From the NCBI GenBank assembly GCA_030653545.1, contig JAURZE010000028.1:150607-214606 (forward strand): DNA of 64,000 nucleotides, read 5' to 3'. This document shows positions 7,926 through 15,940 of this stretch, in pieces. Made by a program: the position numbers and the translations under genes. How positions within the stretch are numbered: position 1 is the first letter of the stretch; the number at the start of each line of letters is the position of its first letter. This stretch comes from Nitrospira sp. (lineage in GTDB: Bacteria; Nitrospirota; Nitrospiria; Nitrospirales; Nitrospiraceae). Under the pieces are notes generated by a model that had not been told where the DNA came from, searched no databases, and saw nothing but the letters and a program-made list of their open reading frames with translations.

Positions 7926-8390
7926 TCACCGCTCTCGACGCTGCTGAGCCAGGGATTTGAGTTCGTCCATGAACTGATCAATGTCCTTGAACTCGCGATA
8001 GACAGACGCGAACCGGACATAGGCAACCTGGTCGAGTTGGTGCAACTCCTTCATGACTTCTTCGCCGACGATCCGACTTTCAATTTCACTTTCTCCCATC
8101 TCCTGGATCCGCTTCTCGATGCGATCCGTGACGTCCTCGATCGTGGCCGTGCTGATGGGTCTTTTCTCGCAGGCTTTCTTGAGGCCGGACAAGATTTTCG
8201 TGCGGTCGAACGACTCGCGCCGCCCGTCTTTCTTCACGACTACCGGGAGAATTTCTTCAACCCGCTCGTAGGTCGTATAGCGGCGTTTACAGCCGAGACA
8301 CTCGCGGCGCCGGCGAATGACCTCGCCTTCCTTGGCCATACGCGAGTCCACCACCTTGTCTTCGAGCTCGTCGCAGAACGGACATTTCAC
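7926..8390 (-). CDS. nrdR: transcriptional repressor NrdR
   Basis: 154 aa. N-terminal zinc ribbon with Cys3, Cys6, Cys31 and Cys34 ([32 protein letters not shown]), then an ATP-cone domain ([19 protein letters not shown]). NrdR reads the ATP/dATP balance and represses ribonucleotide reductase genes. It lies 30 bp downstream of glyA, a frequent arrangement. The sensor kinase starts 111 bp downstream. Confidence 0.96.
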   Translation of the reverse strand: MKCPFCDELEDKVVDSRMAKEGEVIRRRRECLGCKRRYTTYERVEEILPVVVKKDGRRESFDRTKILSGLKKACEKRPISTATIEDVTDRIEKRIQEMGESEIESRIVGEEVMKELHQLDQVAYVRFASVYREFKDIDQFMDELKSLAQQRRER

Positions 8391-8420
8391 TGGTGGCGAC
8401 CCTGCCCTTATGCCTGTGGG

Positions 8421-9683
8421 CTAGTAGGAGTGAAAAATAGGAAAGCGGTTGCACAACGCCTTCGCTTGAGCACGGACCTCTTCCAGGACGGTGGCATCGT
8501 GGCGGTGCTGTAGGACGCGGTCGATGAGGGCCACGATTTCTTTCATGTCTGCCTCTCGCATGCCGCGCGTGGAGACAATCGGCGTGCCAAGCCGGATGCC
8601 ACTGGCCACGGACGGGGGCTTTTCGTCATAAGGAACGGCATTTTTATTGACGATGATTCCTGCGGCGTCTAACGCGGCATCGGCCTCTTTCCCAGTAATG
8701 CCCTTGTTGGTGAGGTTTACCAGGAACAGATGGGTGTCGGTTCCGCCGGAGACAATCTTGTAGCCGCGATCGACGAGCCCCTGTGCAAGGGCACGGGCGT
8801 TCGCGACCACCTGCTGCTGATATTTTTTAAAGGAGGGCGACAAGGCCTCTTTGAAGGCCACGGCTTTGGCCGCGATCACATGCATCAAAGGTCCACCCTG
8901 AAGTCCCGGGAAGATAATCTTATCGACGGCCTTGGCGTGCTCGGCTTTGCACATTACGATACCGGCACGGGGACCACGGAGAGTCTTGTGGGTGGTCGTC
9001 GTGACGAAGTCGGCGAAGGGGACCGGGCTGGGATGGAGCCCCGCGGCGATCAGTCCAGCGATATGGGCGATATCCACCATAAGATAGGCACCGACTGATT
9101 TGGCGATCTGTTGGAAACGGGGAAAGTCGAGAACGCGCGCATACGCACTCGCACCGACGACGAGCATTCGTGGGCGGCATTCTTCCGCCAGTTTTTGCAC
9201 GGCATCGTAGTCGATCGTCTCAGTCTGTCGATCCACTCCGTACGCGAAGGCCTTGAAGATCATCCCCGAGAAACTTACTTTACTGCCGTGAGTCAGGTGG
9301 CCGCCATGGGCGAGGTCCATTCCGAGAATAGTGTCGCCAGGCTTGAGGACGGAGAGATAAGCCGCCATGTTTGCGGACGAACCGGAGTGTGGCTGAACGT
9401 TGACATGGTCTGCACCGAAGAGCTCTTTGGCACGCTGAATCGCCAGTGCTTCGACGGCGTCGACATGCTCGCATCCGCCGTAGTAGCGCTTGCCGGGATA
9501 ACCCTCAGCGTACTTATTGGTCATCAAGCTGCCTTGGGCAGCCAAGACAGCGGGGCTGGCAAAGTTCTCAGACGCGATCAACAAGAGTTTGTCACGTTGA
9601 CGGGTCTCTTCCGCTTCAATTGCGGCGTAGACATCCAGATCAGTTGATTTGAGAGCGTCTAGTGACCCGATCGCGTCGCGCAT
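8421..9683 (-). CDS. glyA: serine hydroxymethyltransferase
   Basis: PLP enzyme interconverting serine and glycine with transfer of a one-carbon unit to tetrahydrofolate. 420 aa, normal length. Motifs: [33 protein letters not shown], the PLP-lysine site [14 protein letters not shown] and SGIRLGTP near the C-terminus. The ATG at 9683 is used; a GTG codon directly before it is too close to the GGAGG at 9688-9692. It follows rplI by 23 bp and precedes nrdR, so the three form one operon. Confidence 0.96.
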   Translation of the reverse strand: MRDAIGSLDALKSTDLDVYAAIEAEETRQRDKLLLIASENFASPAVLAAQGSLMTNKYAEGYPGKRYYGGCEHVDAVEALAIQRAKELFGADHVNVQPHSGSSANMAAYLSVLKPGDTILGMDLAHGGHLTHGSKVSFSGMIFKAFAYGVDRQTETIDYDAVQKLAEECRPRMLVVGASAYARVLDFPRFQQIAKSVGAYLMVDIAHIAGLIAAGLHPSPVPFADFVTTTTHKTLRGPRAGIVMCKAEHAKAVDKIIFPGLQGGPLMHVIAAKAVAFKEALSPSFKKYQQQVVANARALAQGLVDRGYKIVSGGTDTHLFLVNLTNKGITGKEADAALDAAGIIVNKNAVPYDEKPPSVASGIRLGTPIVSTRGMREADMKEIVALIDRVLQHRHDATVLEEVRAQAKALCNRFPIFHSY

Positions 9684-9706
9684 CACCCCTCCACGGTGTA
9701 TCCCCG

Positions 9707-10177
9707 TTATGCTTCAGCAGCAGCTTCCTGTTCTTGCTTCTTAACCACACGGACGGTCACGGTGGCGGTTACTTCTCGTGGCATCTTGATCGGGACCGTG
9801 ACGGTACCCAGTTCCTTAATAGGCTGGGCCAGCTGGATCTTGCGCCGATCAATAGTAAACCCTTGTGCCGCCAAGGCTTCGGCTAAGTCTTTGGATGTCA
9901 CAGACCCGAACATCTTGTCGTCTTTTCCGACCTGTGCCTCAATGGTGAGGGTGACAGCAGAAACATTCTTGGCATGCACTTCAATTTCGAGCTTCTCTTT
10001 TTTCGCCTTCTCCGCTGCGACACGCTTCACGTGCTCGAATGCCTTGATACTGCGGCTGTTGGCCAAAACCGCTTTTTTGCGAGGCAACAGGAAGTTTCGG
10101 GCAAATCCGTCCCGAACATCGAGCAGATCGCCGAGATGGCCGACCCCATCCATCGTTTCTTGTAAAATGACTTTCAT
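9707..10177 (-). CDS. rplI: 50S ribosomal protein bL9
   Basis: 156 aa. The N-terminal RNA-binding domain shows the family signature ([21 protein letters not shown]-type start, [15 protein letters not shown]), followed by the long central helix and a C-terminal domain ([30 protein letters not shown]). The usual neighbours rpsF and rpsR are not adjacent here; rplI leads the operon with glyA and nrdR. AAGGAG lies upstream of the ATG. Confidence 0.96.
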   Translation of the reverse strand: MKVILQETMDGVGHLGDLLDVRDGFARNFLLPRKKAVLANSRSIKAFEHVKRVAAEKAKKEKLEIEVHAKNVSAVTLTIEAQVGKDDKMFGSVTSKDLAEALAAQGFTIDRRKIQLAQPIKELGTVTVPIKMPREVTATVTVRVVKKQEQEAAAEA

Positions 10178-10208
10178 AGCCCTAACTCCTTCTGTTGGAA
10201 AGGAAGTG

Positions 10209-10238
10209 AGGATACGGGGGATCAGGTTGAAAAGTCAA
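10209..10238 (-). promoter_or_regulatory. putative promoter of the rplI-glyA-nrdR operon
   Basis: Read on the minus strand: TTGACT at 10238-10233, 18-bp spacer, TATCCT at 10214-10209. This gives a leader of about 25 nt before the rplI ATG. Acceptable but not perfect boxes. Confidence 0.42.
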
Positions 10239-10335
10239 TTCTCTAATCCTTTTTCGGGTTGTGTTGGCGGCCTGGACAGGTGCCGAGGGGCCCCTATATC
10301 ATGGCCCACCGGTCGACGAGGGTGAGAGGAGCGAG

Positions 10336-11796
10336 ATGCAGTTAACAGCCAGAGCCTGTTTGGAAATGTGCGCCGCAAGCCTGGATCAAGAAGTCCTGCA
10401 AGCGAACGACGCCGGACTGGATATTCCTATTGTGGTGACCAGGGGACGGCTGGTTCATACAGTGGGAGGCCTTCACGTGTATGAATTCACCCTCCCGGCC
10501 GGATGTCTCCTGCCAATCGATCTTCCCCTGTCCATTGTTCCTGGAGACGAAATTGAAGCCACTGAGGGGGTGGTGCTGAGTTGTCAGGGTAATGTGGTGC
10601 TGGTGCAAGCGGTGGATGCCATTGGAGCCTCAGTTCCTTCCGCGACGCTCATTCCGGACCGCGCCGGGCACCTTGGTACCATCGCGACGCGGCTGCGAGA
10701 CATGATCAGCCAGGCGGATGCGTACAATCTCGGCCCGTCGGAGCGCCTGGTGCCGCTCTTGGTGTCGTCAGGTGATCCAAGCCAAGCCGCCCTCGGTTCT
10801 TCGGCGATCTTGACCACGGTATGGCTCGAAGATCAGGCCTTGCGTCGTCAGAAGATCGCCACGCTCGTGCTTGAGCTGATTCGCGCGAACAAACGGATTT
10901 TACTCATCGGTCCGGATCATCGCTCGTCTGATGAGATGGTCGGGACGATCGCGAAAGCCATGAAAGCCAGCGGATTGACCTACAAGACGTGGATCAGTCG
11001 CTACGAGATGAGCATCGTCTCTCAAACGAGCGGAATTTCCATCCATGAACTCGGGTTTGAGGCGCAGATGCATCAGTTTTATGCCAAGTCCAGGGCAGAT
11101 AAAGCCTCGCTTCGGCGAAAGTATGACCGGTTTCGCGAACTGACTCCCCTGCTGGCCTACAAAGGGCAGAAACAGAAGGATCTGGATGAAGTCCGTTTGC
11201 TGGAGTGGCGACTGTTGACCCAGTTGAGCGAGTTTCAGGCGAAGATCAAGGATGTCACGGCAATTCTGACGGAATACGAAAATCTCCCCCTCTGGCGCCG
11301 GATCGGCATGCAGACCGTTGGAAAGAACGTCGAATCGCTCCAGCAATATCGGGTGCTCTACGAGCAGCAGATCGGTGAACTGACCAAGGAGCTGGAGATC
11401 GCCAAGGTCCGTATCGACGAATTGGTTCCTGAAGCGGCCGTTCCGAAAGATTTGCGACCGGAATTTGATGACCTCAAAGAGGCCATCACGAAATTGGGCG
11501 GGACGAAGAAAATTCGCGAACTATTGGCGGCAGAAGAAAATACCAACCGACAAGCCTTTATCCAGAATCGTCGCCTGGTGATCTCCACGCCGGCGCGGAT
11601 TGCCAGTGATCCGCTGTTTGCGCGCGTGCGGTTCGATGTGCTCATCGTCGAGGACGCGCCGCAGATCGATGCGACCATGTTGCTGGCGGCGGCGGGGTTG
11701 GTGCGTGAGCGCATTGTGCTAAGTGGGGATCCTCGCGATCTTGCCGCAGGAGAAGGCTGGGCAATCCCCGGGATCGAATCCCCGGCGGTCGTTTAA
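10336..11796 (+). CDS. helicase-like protein resembling superfamily 1 DNA helicases but lacking Walker A
   Basis: 486 aa from the ATG at 10336, preceded by GAGAGGAG at a spacing of about 5 nt; a GTG 75 bp upstream is possible but unsupported. Residues about 60-120 form a small beta-rich region (IPIVVTRGRLVHTVGG, VVLSCQGNVVLVQAV). The middle (about 245-400) is a long coiled coil. The last 60 residues (RFDVLIVEDAPQIDATMLLA, ERIVLSGDPRDLA) match motifs II and III of UPF1/DNA2-like SF1 helicases. Where motif I should be there is ILLIGPDHRSSDEMV, without GKT, and the chain ends right after motif III, so the second RecA domain is missing. ATP hydrolysis is unlikely. Function unknown. Confidence 0.6.
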   Translation: MQLTARACLEMCAASLDQEVLQANDAGLDIPIVVTRGRLVHTVGGLHVYEFTLPAGCLLPIDLPLSIVPGDEIEATEGVVLSCQGNVVLVQAVDAIGASVPSATLIPDRAGHLGTIATRLRDMISQADAYNLGPSERLVPLLVSSGDPSQAALGSSAILTTVWLEDQALRRQKIATLVLELIRANKRILLIGPDHRSSDEMVGTIAKAMKASGLTYKTWISRYEMSIVSQTSGISIHELGFEAQMHQFYAKSRADKASLRRKYDRFRELTPLLAYKGQKQKDLDEVRLLEWRLLTQLSEFQAKIKDVTAILTEYENLPLWRRIGMQTVGKNVESLQQYRVLYEQQIGELTKELEIAKVRIDELVPEAAVPKDLRPEFDDLKEAITKLGGTKKIRELLAAEENTNRQAFIQNRRLVISTPARIASDPLFARVRFDVLIVEDAPQIDATMLLAAAGLVRERIVLSGDPRDLAAGEGWAIPGIESPAVV

Positions 11797-11814
11797 GGCT
11801 GCGCACATAGTTGC

Positions 11815-11844
11815 TTGACGCCGGTAGCGTGAATTCAGGATAAT
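11815..11844 (+). promoter_or_regulatory. promoter of tRNA-Leu
   Basis: TTGACG at 11815-11820, 18-bp spacer, GATAAT at 11839-11844. Transcription would start about 13 nt before the mature tRNA end. Confidence 0.6.
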
Positions 11845-11863
11845 CCTCCCCTCGACCCTTCTT

Positions 11864-11949
11864 GCCGAAGTGGTGGAATGGCAGACACACTGGTTTCAGG
11901 TACCAGCGACCGCAAGGTCATGCGGGTTCAACTCCCGCCTTCGGCACCA
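11864..11949 (+). tRNA. tRNA-Leu (anticodon CAG)
   Basis: Acceptor stem GCCGAAG pairs with CTTCGGC at 11939-11945, discriminator A, then an encoded CCA at 11947-11949. The anticodon stem CTGGT/ACCAG flanks the 7-nt loop TTCAGGT, with the anticodon CAG at 11897-11899. A class II variable arm (GACC-GCAA-GGTC) and the T arm GCGGGTTCAACTCCCGC are visible. Length 86 nt, right for tRNA-Leu. Confidence 0.97.
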
Positions 11950-11980
11950 TCCCCCCTCCAGGATTAATTCCCACTGTTGG

Positions 11981-12382
11981 CTAATGTTTCAAGTTGCAGG
12001 CGCCTACCGGGCAGGAATTCGAGCGACCGGTGAGTCGGAGGCGGTTTCGTGCAAACCATGCGTAGGCTCGCAAGACCATCGGCTCGAGAAGAGAAAGACG
12101 GCTTAGCCTCGCAAGCATTCCAAGACCGACAGCTTCCCACATGGCCCGGAACACCTCGACGCCGCTGATCACTCTCCCGTCAGCCCAACGGGCATGAATG
12201 ATTCTGCTCAGCTCTGCAGAGGAAACGTCGATGGATGCCGCGTCATAGTCAACCGCCGAGAAGTCGTTGAATTTCAGTTGTCGTTGCCGGTCTAATCGCG
12301 TCATGAACGCGATTTCTCGCGCGCAGATGGGACAGGCTCCGTCGAAAAAGACTGTGAGCGGGTAGGGTGCCATCTGTCCCAT
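11981..12382 (-). CDS. DCC-family thiol-disulfide oxidoreductase-like protein (DUF393)
   Basis: 133 aa. The family motif DGACPIC occurs near the N-terminus ([20 protein letters not shown]), and downstream family residues are present ([26 protein letters not shown]). Members have a thioredoxin-like fold with a CxxC pair; the physiological partner is not established. The gene starts 9 bp after the CarH-like regulator on the same strand, so the two share a transcript and light control. Confidence 0.85.
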   Translation of the reverse strand: MGQMAPYPLTVFFDGACPICAREIAFMTRLDRQRQLKFNDFSAVDYDAASIDVSSAELSRIIHARWADGRVISGVEVFRAMWEAVGLGMLARLSRLSLLEPMVLRAYAWFARNRLRLTGRSNSCPVGACNLKH

Positions 12383-12391
12383 TCCTTGTCG

Positions 12392-13309
12392 CTAGGTTCG
12401 GGATAAAGACTGCCGCGCCAATCGATCCAGCGTCATATCCAGTTCGGCGAAGCTCTCCACGATCTCAATATGAGCTTTCTCAAAGAGATCCCGCATGTCG
12501 AGCGCGCCATTTCCACCGACGGCCACGCGCGATGTCGGAGCCACTTCGCGCGTGAGGTTATCGACTAACTCCGCAGCGTTCGCATCGGACAGAGCGAGGG
12601 GAAATGAAATGAGCGTCAGATCGGGTTTCACCGTGCGGCAGAGATTGGCAAGGGACGCAATGGGCACATTGGCGCCCAGGTAGTAGACACGGCAGCCGCG
12701 AACACGACATCGATAAGCGACCGCCAGTGCGGCGATGTCGTGTTCTTCCCCTGGCGGGCACGCGACGACTACCTTGGCGCCGAATTCTGTCACCGGTAGC
12801 TGATTCATCGCTGAGAAAATCTTTTGTTGGATTTGCTTCGTCACGTAATGTTCGATGGCGATGTTCACGTGACCATCGTGCCAGAGCCGGCCGACCTGTT
12901 CCTGGAGCGGAAGCAGAATTCCGTGCAGTGCTTCCTCAAAGGGAACAACAGCGACAGCACCGTTCAAGCGCTTTTCGAAGGTGACGCGATCGAAGGGATC
13001 TAGTGTTGAGAGTAATTCACGAAGCAATCTGCTGAACGTATTATCGACGAACGACACTTGAGGCGCGCTGGCTCGCGCTCTTCTCAATAATTCGTCGCGA
13101 CCCAACTTCGACAGCTCTCCGATTGAACCTCCCGCATCGAGTTGCTCTTTGAGATATCTCAGTAACGAGACATCTTCATCAGAATAATTTCGGTATCGAT
13201 TGGCTCCCCTGGTCGGTTTTAGGAGGTCAAACCGACGCTCCCATACCCGTATGACGTCTTTTGAGAGCCCGGTGAGTTTTGCAACTCTATGAATTCTATG
13301 AGTATTCAT
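12392..13309 (-). CDS. CarH/LitR-like MerR-family transcriptional regulator with B12-binding domain
   Basis: 305 aa from the ATG at 13309. Residues 1-70 are a MerR winged helix (HRVAKLTGLSKDVIRVWERR, NRYRNYSDEDVSLLRYL). Residues about 90-170 are the four-helix bundle with the light-sensing signature W143-x9-E153-H154, whose Trp caps the adenosyl group in CarH. Residues about 178-300 are a Rossmann cobalamin domain with E188-x-H190 (PPGEEHDIAAL); the usual following Gly is Ala. Known CarH proteins bind DNA in the dark as AdoCbl tetramers and fall apart in light. It is divergent from the photolyase cluster, which it probably represses. The predicted transcript is almost leaderless. Sequence further upstream in the same frame has no family similarity. 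Confidence 0.9.
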   Translation of the reverse strand: MNTHRIHRVAKLTGLSKDVIRVWERRFDLLKPTRGANRYRNYSDEDVSLLRYLKEQLDAGGSIGELSKLGRDELLRRARASAPQVSFVDNTFSRLLRELLSTLDPFDRVTFEKRLNGAVAVVPFEEALHGILLPLQEQVGRLWHDGHVNIAIEHYVTKQIQQKIFSAMNQLPVTEFGAKVVVACPPGEEHDIAALAVAYRCRVRGCRVYYLGANVPIASLANLCRTVKPDLTLISFPLALSDANAAELVDNLTREVAPTSRVAVGGNGALDMRDLFEKAHIEIVESFAELDMTLDRLARQSLSRT

Positions 13310-13321
13310 TTTACTAAACGC

Positions 13322-13350
13322 ATTATATTTTAACGTCCAACGTTTGTCAA
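13322..13350 (-). promoter_or_regulatory. consensus promoter of the CarH-like gene
   Basis: On the minus strand TTGACA (13350-13345), 17 bp, TATAAT (13327-13322): a perfect sigma-70 consensus. The start of transcription would fall near 13315, only about 6 nt before the ATG, and there is no ribosome-binding sequence. A TTTGAC/TTGGAC pair in 11-bp register covers the -35 box and spacer, suggesting autoregulation. Confidence 0.85.
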
Positions 13351-13369
13351 ATAATTTACATTTTAACAC

Positions 13370-13398
13370 TTGACACATTGGACAAGATGGTTTATACA
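13370..13398 (+). promoter_or_regulatory. promoter of the light-response operon
   Basis: TTGACA at 13370-13375, exactly 17 bp, TATACA at 13393-13398. It points into the zinc-ribbon gene at 13447 and the long plus-strand cluster. The two divergent -35 boxes are 19 bp apart, so one bound repressor can cover both. Confidence 0.82.
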
Positions 13399-13431
13399 TT
13401 AGACATAGTTGATACAAACATTGAACAGCAA
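13399..13431 (+). promoter_or_regulatory. tandem 11-bp operator repeats, likely CarH-type binding sites
   Basis: Three head-to-tail units, TTAGACATAGT, TGATACAAACA and TTGAACAGCAA, share T-N3-ACA with ACA at 13403, 13414 and 13425, exactly 11 bp apart. They sit directly downstream of the -10 box, over the expected transcription start. A related TTGGACA occurs at 13378-13384 inside the spacer. From memory, Thermus CarH binds 11-bp direct repeats overlapping its promoter, so the arrangement fits. Confidence 0.65.
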
Positions 13432-13446
13432 CCTACGGAGGTGACC

Positions 13447-13749
13447 ATGGCAACAGCGAAGGCAGCGGGAGCGAGAGTGGGCCAGCTGGAAATTCGAGAA
13501 GTGTTTTCTGCGGCCAAGCAAGGATCAACGTGCAGCAGATGTGGCGGGCTCATGGTGAGTGACTTCTGTATGGATCTGCTGAACTGCACCGGTGAACTGG
13601 AGTTTGCCGCGACGCGTTGCGTGCAATGCGGCGAAGTTGTCGATCCGGTCATTGAGCGTAATCGTCACCTTCGGCAGGACGCCATGACGGTTCGATGTGT
13701 CGCGAGGCCGGTTCAGACAATTTCGAGGCTAAAGGATTACAATAATTAG
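13447..13749 (+). CDS. small zinc-ribbon protein (first of two paralogues)
   Basis: 100 aa from the ATG at 13447, which has GGAGG 5 nt upstream. A four-cysteine zinc ribbon is clear: CSRCGGLMVSDFCMDL, then about 20 residues, then RCVQCGEVVDPVIERNR. The N-terminal 45 residues are Ala-rich and basic. It is the first gene after the light-responsive promoter. The core matches the protein at 17542-17868 over its whole ribbon. Function unknown; a role as a small DNA/RNA-binding or adaptor protein is only a guess. Confidence 0.8.
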   Translation: MATAKAAGARVGQLEIREVFSAAKQGSTCSRCGGLMVSDFCMDLLNCTGELEFAATRCVQCGEVVDPVIERNRHLRQDAMTVRCVARPVQTISRLKDYNN

Positions 13750-13757
13750 TTAAACCA

Positions 13758-13775
13758 ACCAGGGGTGTTCCTGGT
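13758..13775 (+). other. intercistronic hairpin
   Basis: ACCAGG and CCTGGT with a 6-nt loop, between the zinc-ribbon gene and the first SUMF1 gene and just before its AAGGAGG ribosome site. No T-tract follows, so it is more likely an mRNA stability or attenuation element than a full terminator. Confidence 0.35.
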
Positions 13776-13799
13776 GTTTCCAAACCAAGGAGGTTTCTC

Positions 13800-14768
13800 A
13801 TGCGGAGTCAAACGGTTCTTCAGATCGGATTGGGGGTGGCGTTAGTGGCTGGGACCATATCCATGGCGGCGGCGGAATCGCCTACCGGCGACAAGGATAT
13901 GGTGTCGATCCCGAGAGGCGAGTTCACCATGGGGAGTCATGAACATTCCGATGAAGCGGCGCATCAAGTCGTCCTCGATGCTTACCTCATCGACAAGTAC
14001 GAAGCATCGAATGCGCGGTACAAGGAATTTATGAAGGGGAGCGGCCATCCAGCACCGGCTTACTGGGACGATCCCCGGCTCAGCAAGGCTAATCAGCCGG
14101 TCGTCGGCGTAAGCTGGACCGACGCGGAGGCGTTCTGCAAGTGGGATGGGAAGCGTCTGCCGACCGAAGCCGAATGGGAGCGGGCTGCCAAGGGGCCGAC
14201 AGGCGATAACCATTATCCCTGGGGCCACAAGCTCGATCCGAAGAAAGCCAACTATGGACAGAATGTGGGTCGCACGATGCCGGTCGATTCCTACCCTGAA
14301 GGCGTGAGCGGATTCGGGGTCTACAACATGGCCGGCAATGTATTCGAGTGGGTGAATGACTGGTATGACCCGAAGTCCTATAAGGACAGCCAGGCACTGA
14401 ATCCCAAAGGGCCGGACAAAGGCTACAACTTCGCTAACCAGGGTGCGGTCAGAGTGCTGCGCGGCGGTTCCTGGCTTGCTCCCGAAACGTCTCTGCATAC
14501 GAGCCACCGATTCTGGAATCAGCCGGAGAACAATTCCTACGGCGTGGGGCTCGGGTTCCGTTGCGCCAAGTCGGCTCAGACGGTTTCCGATGATGCCGTG
14601 CAGGCCGGTCGCGATGCTTTCATTCAAGCGTTAGTCGCGATGGGCGCGGAGAAGAATGCCGATGCGATGGCCTCCATCGAGAAGGCACTGGCTTCAGAAC
14701 CGGGCAACAAGGAGTACCTGGCTACCCGTGATCTGATCAAGAAGAGCATGGGCATGAAGAAGAAATAA
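13800..14768 (+). CDS. exported SUMF1/FGE-fold protein 1, non-catalytic
   Basis: 322 aa with AAGGAGG before the ATG. A signal peptide (about residues 1-25, ending near SMAAAES) indicates export. The SUMF1 (formylglycine-generating-enzyme-like) fold spans about 32-260: MVSIPRGEFTMGSHEHSDEA, KRLPTEAEWERAAKG, YNMAGNVFEWVNDWYD, VRVLRGGSWLAPE and GLGFRCAK. True FGEs carry two copper-binding cysteines just after GGSW; here that stretch reads APETSLHTSH, so sulfatase activation is not expected. Residues about 265-322 form a TPR-like helical tail ending in a Lys-rich stretch. Paralogues lie at 14837 and 16306. Confidence 0.88.
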   Translation: MRSQTVLQIGLGVALVAGTISMAAAESPTGDKDMVSIPRGEFTMGSHEHSDEAAHQVVLDAYLIDKYEASNARYKEFMKGSGHPAPAYWDDPRLSKANQPVVGVSWTDAEAFCKWDGKRLPTEAEWERAAKGPTGDNHYPWGHKLDPKKANYGQNVGRTMPVDSYPEGVSGFGVYNMAGNVFEWVNDWYDPKSYKDSQALNPKGPDKGYNFANQGAVRVLRGGSWLAPETSLHTSHRFWNQPENNSYGVGLGFRCAKSAQTVSDDAVQAGRDAFIQALVAMGAEKNADAMASIEKALASEPGNKEYLATRDLIKKSMGMKKK

Positions 14769-14782
14769 CCACATCGACTGAA

Positions 14783-14807
14783 AGGGGGGCGGCGTTGCCG
14801 CCCCCCT
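14783..14807 (+). other. strong intercistronic hairpin
   Basis: AGGGGGGCGGC (14783-14793) pairs perfectly with GCCGCCCCCCT (14797-14807) around a 3-nt loop, 15 bp after the first SUMF1 gene. There is no T-tract. It may reduce downstream expression or protect the upstream mRNA. Confidence 0.55.
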
Positions 14808-14836
14808 GGCACCGAGCGTCACGCGGGAGGTTAATG

Positions 14837-15889
14837 ATGAATCTTTCCAACACCATGACGGTAGCACTGTTTCTCACGGGGGCTCTGATACCCATCGGCG
14901 GAAGTGCGGCGGGAGAATCGTTGATTCCTCAGGATATGGTGTATGTCGCACACGGGCCTTCTGTGATGGGCATTGATAAAGAAGTGCCTGCGTCCAAGAA
15001 GTCCACCGCCTATGAGCGTCGAATGAACACGCCCTGGTCCGCCGATGCTTTGAACGATGAGGGGCCGGCCCACATGGTGTTTCTGGATTCGTATCTGATC
15101 GACAAGTATGAGGTGTCCAATAAGCAGTTTGGCGACTTCATGCGGGCGAAAGGCCATCCGGCCCCGGCCTACTGGGACGATCCCCGCCTTAACAAACCCG
15201 AGCAGCCGGTCGCCGGAGTGAATTGGGAGGATGCCAAGGACTTCTGTGAATATCGTGGCAAACGTCTTCCGACCGAGGCGGAATGGGAAAAAGCCGCTCG
15301 CGGACCCAAAGCCAATCTGTATCCCTGGGGGAATGAATTCGATCCGGCAAAAGCGAACTACGGCAAGAATCACGATGCCACGATGCCGGTGGATTCCTAT
15401 CCGGAGAGCGTGAGCTACTACGGTGTGTACAATATGGCCGGGAATGTTTTTGAGTGGGTCGCCGACTGGTATGACCCCCGCTATTACGGCCGGCTCGAAA
15501 CAATGGTGAATCCGACCGGTCCGGCTAAACCTATCTGGATGGGCGGGACAGGCACCTATGTGGATCGGTTGACGGTCGGAGAGAAGCGAGTCATTCGCGG
15601 TGGATCGTGGATCGCACCGGAGGGCACGGTCAAGGCCACCCACCGGTTCTGGAATCACCCGCTCAATAACAGCTATGGCGTGGGCCTGGGGTTCCGCTGT
15701 GCCAAGACCGCCCCGCCGGAAATCGAGCAGCAGATCAGGGACGCGTACATCACCGCACTTGTCGAGATGGGGCGCGAGCGGTTTTCGGACGCTCAGCAGG
15801 CCGTGGCGCGCGGCTTGGCTATTGACCCGAAGAATATCGAATTGTTGGAGCTCAGCCCGTTGATCGAGCAGTCGATGAAGAAGTCTTAA
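14837..15889 (+). CDS. exported SUMF1/FGE-fold protein 2, non-catalytic
   Basis: 350 aa from the second of two adjacent ATGs (14837), which is 6 nt from GGAGG; the ATG at 14834 is an alternative. Signal peptide up to about GGSAAGES. Same fold and order of motifs as protein 1: YLIDKYEVSNKQFGDFMRAK, GHPAPAYWDDPRLNKPEQPV, KRLPTEAEWEKAARG, YNMAGNVFEWVADWYDPRYY, VIRGGSWIAPEG and GLGFRCAK, and a TPR-like C-terminal tail. Like protein 1 it lacks the FGE cysteines. The DDPRL segment is almost identical to protein 1, so these two are the closer pair of the three. Confidence 0.88.
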   Translation: MNLSNTMTVALFLTGALIPIGGSAAGESLIPQDMVYVAHGPSVMGIDKEVPASKKSTAYERRMNTPWSADALNDEGPAHMVFLDSYLIDKYEVSNKQFGDFMRAKGHPAPAYWDDPRLNKPEQPVAGVNWEDAKDFCEYRGKRLPTEAEWEKAARGPKANLYPWGNEFDPAKANYGKNHDATMPVDSYPESVSYYGVYNMAGNVFEWVADWYDPRYYGRLETMVNPTGPAKPIWMGGTGTYVDRLTVGEKRVIRGGSWIAPEGTVKATHRFWNHPLNNSYGVGLGFRCAKTAPPEIEQQIRDAYITALVEMGRERFSDAQQAVARGLAIDPKNIELLELSPLIEQSMKKS

Positions 15890-15940
15890 ATGAATCGGCA
15901 CCGTCCGTCGTGACGGTGGGATCGAGACGGAGGCGTAGAC

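Noticed and set aside
13842-15901. Minus-strand frames of 261 and 356 codons opposite the SUMF1 genes
   Set aside because: Mirror frames of proteins with signal peptides and recognised folds; the two frames resemble each other only because the sense genes are paralogues.
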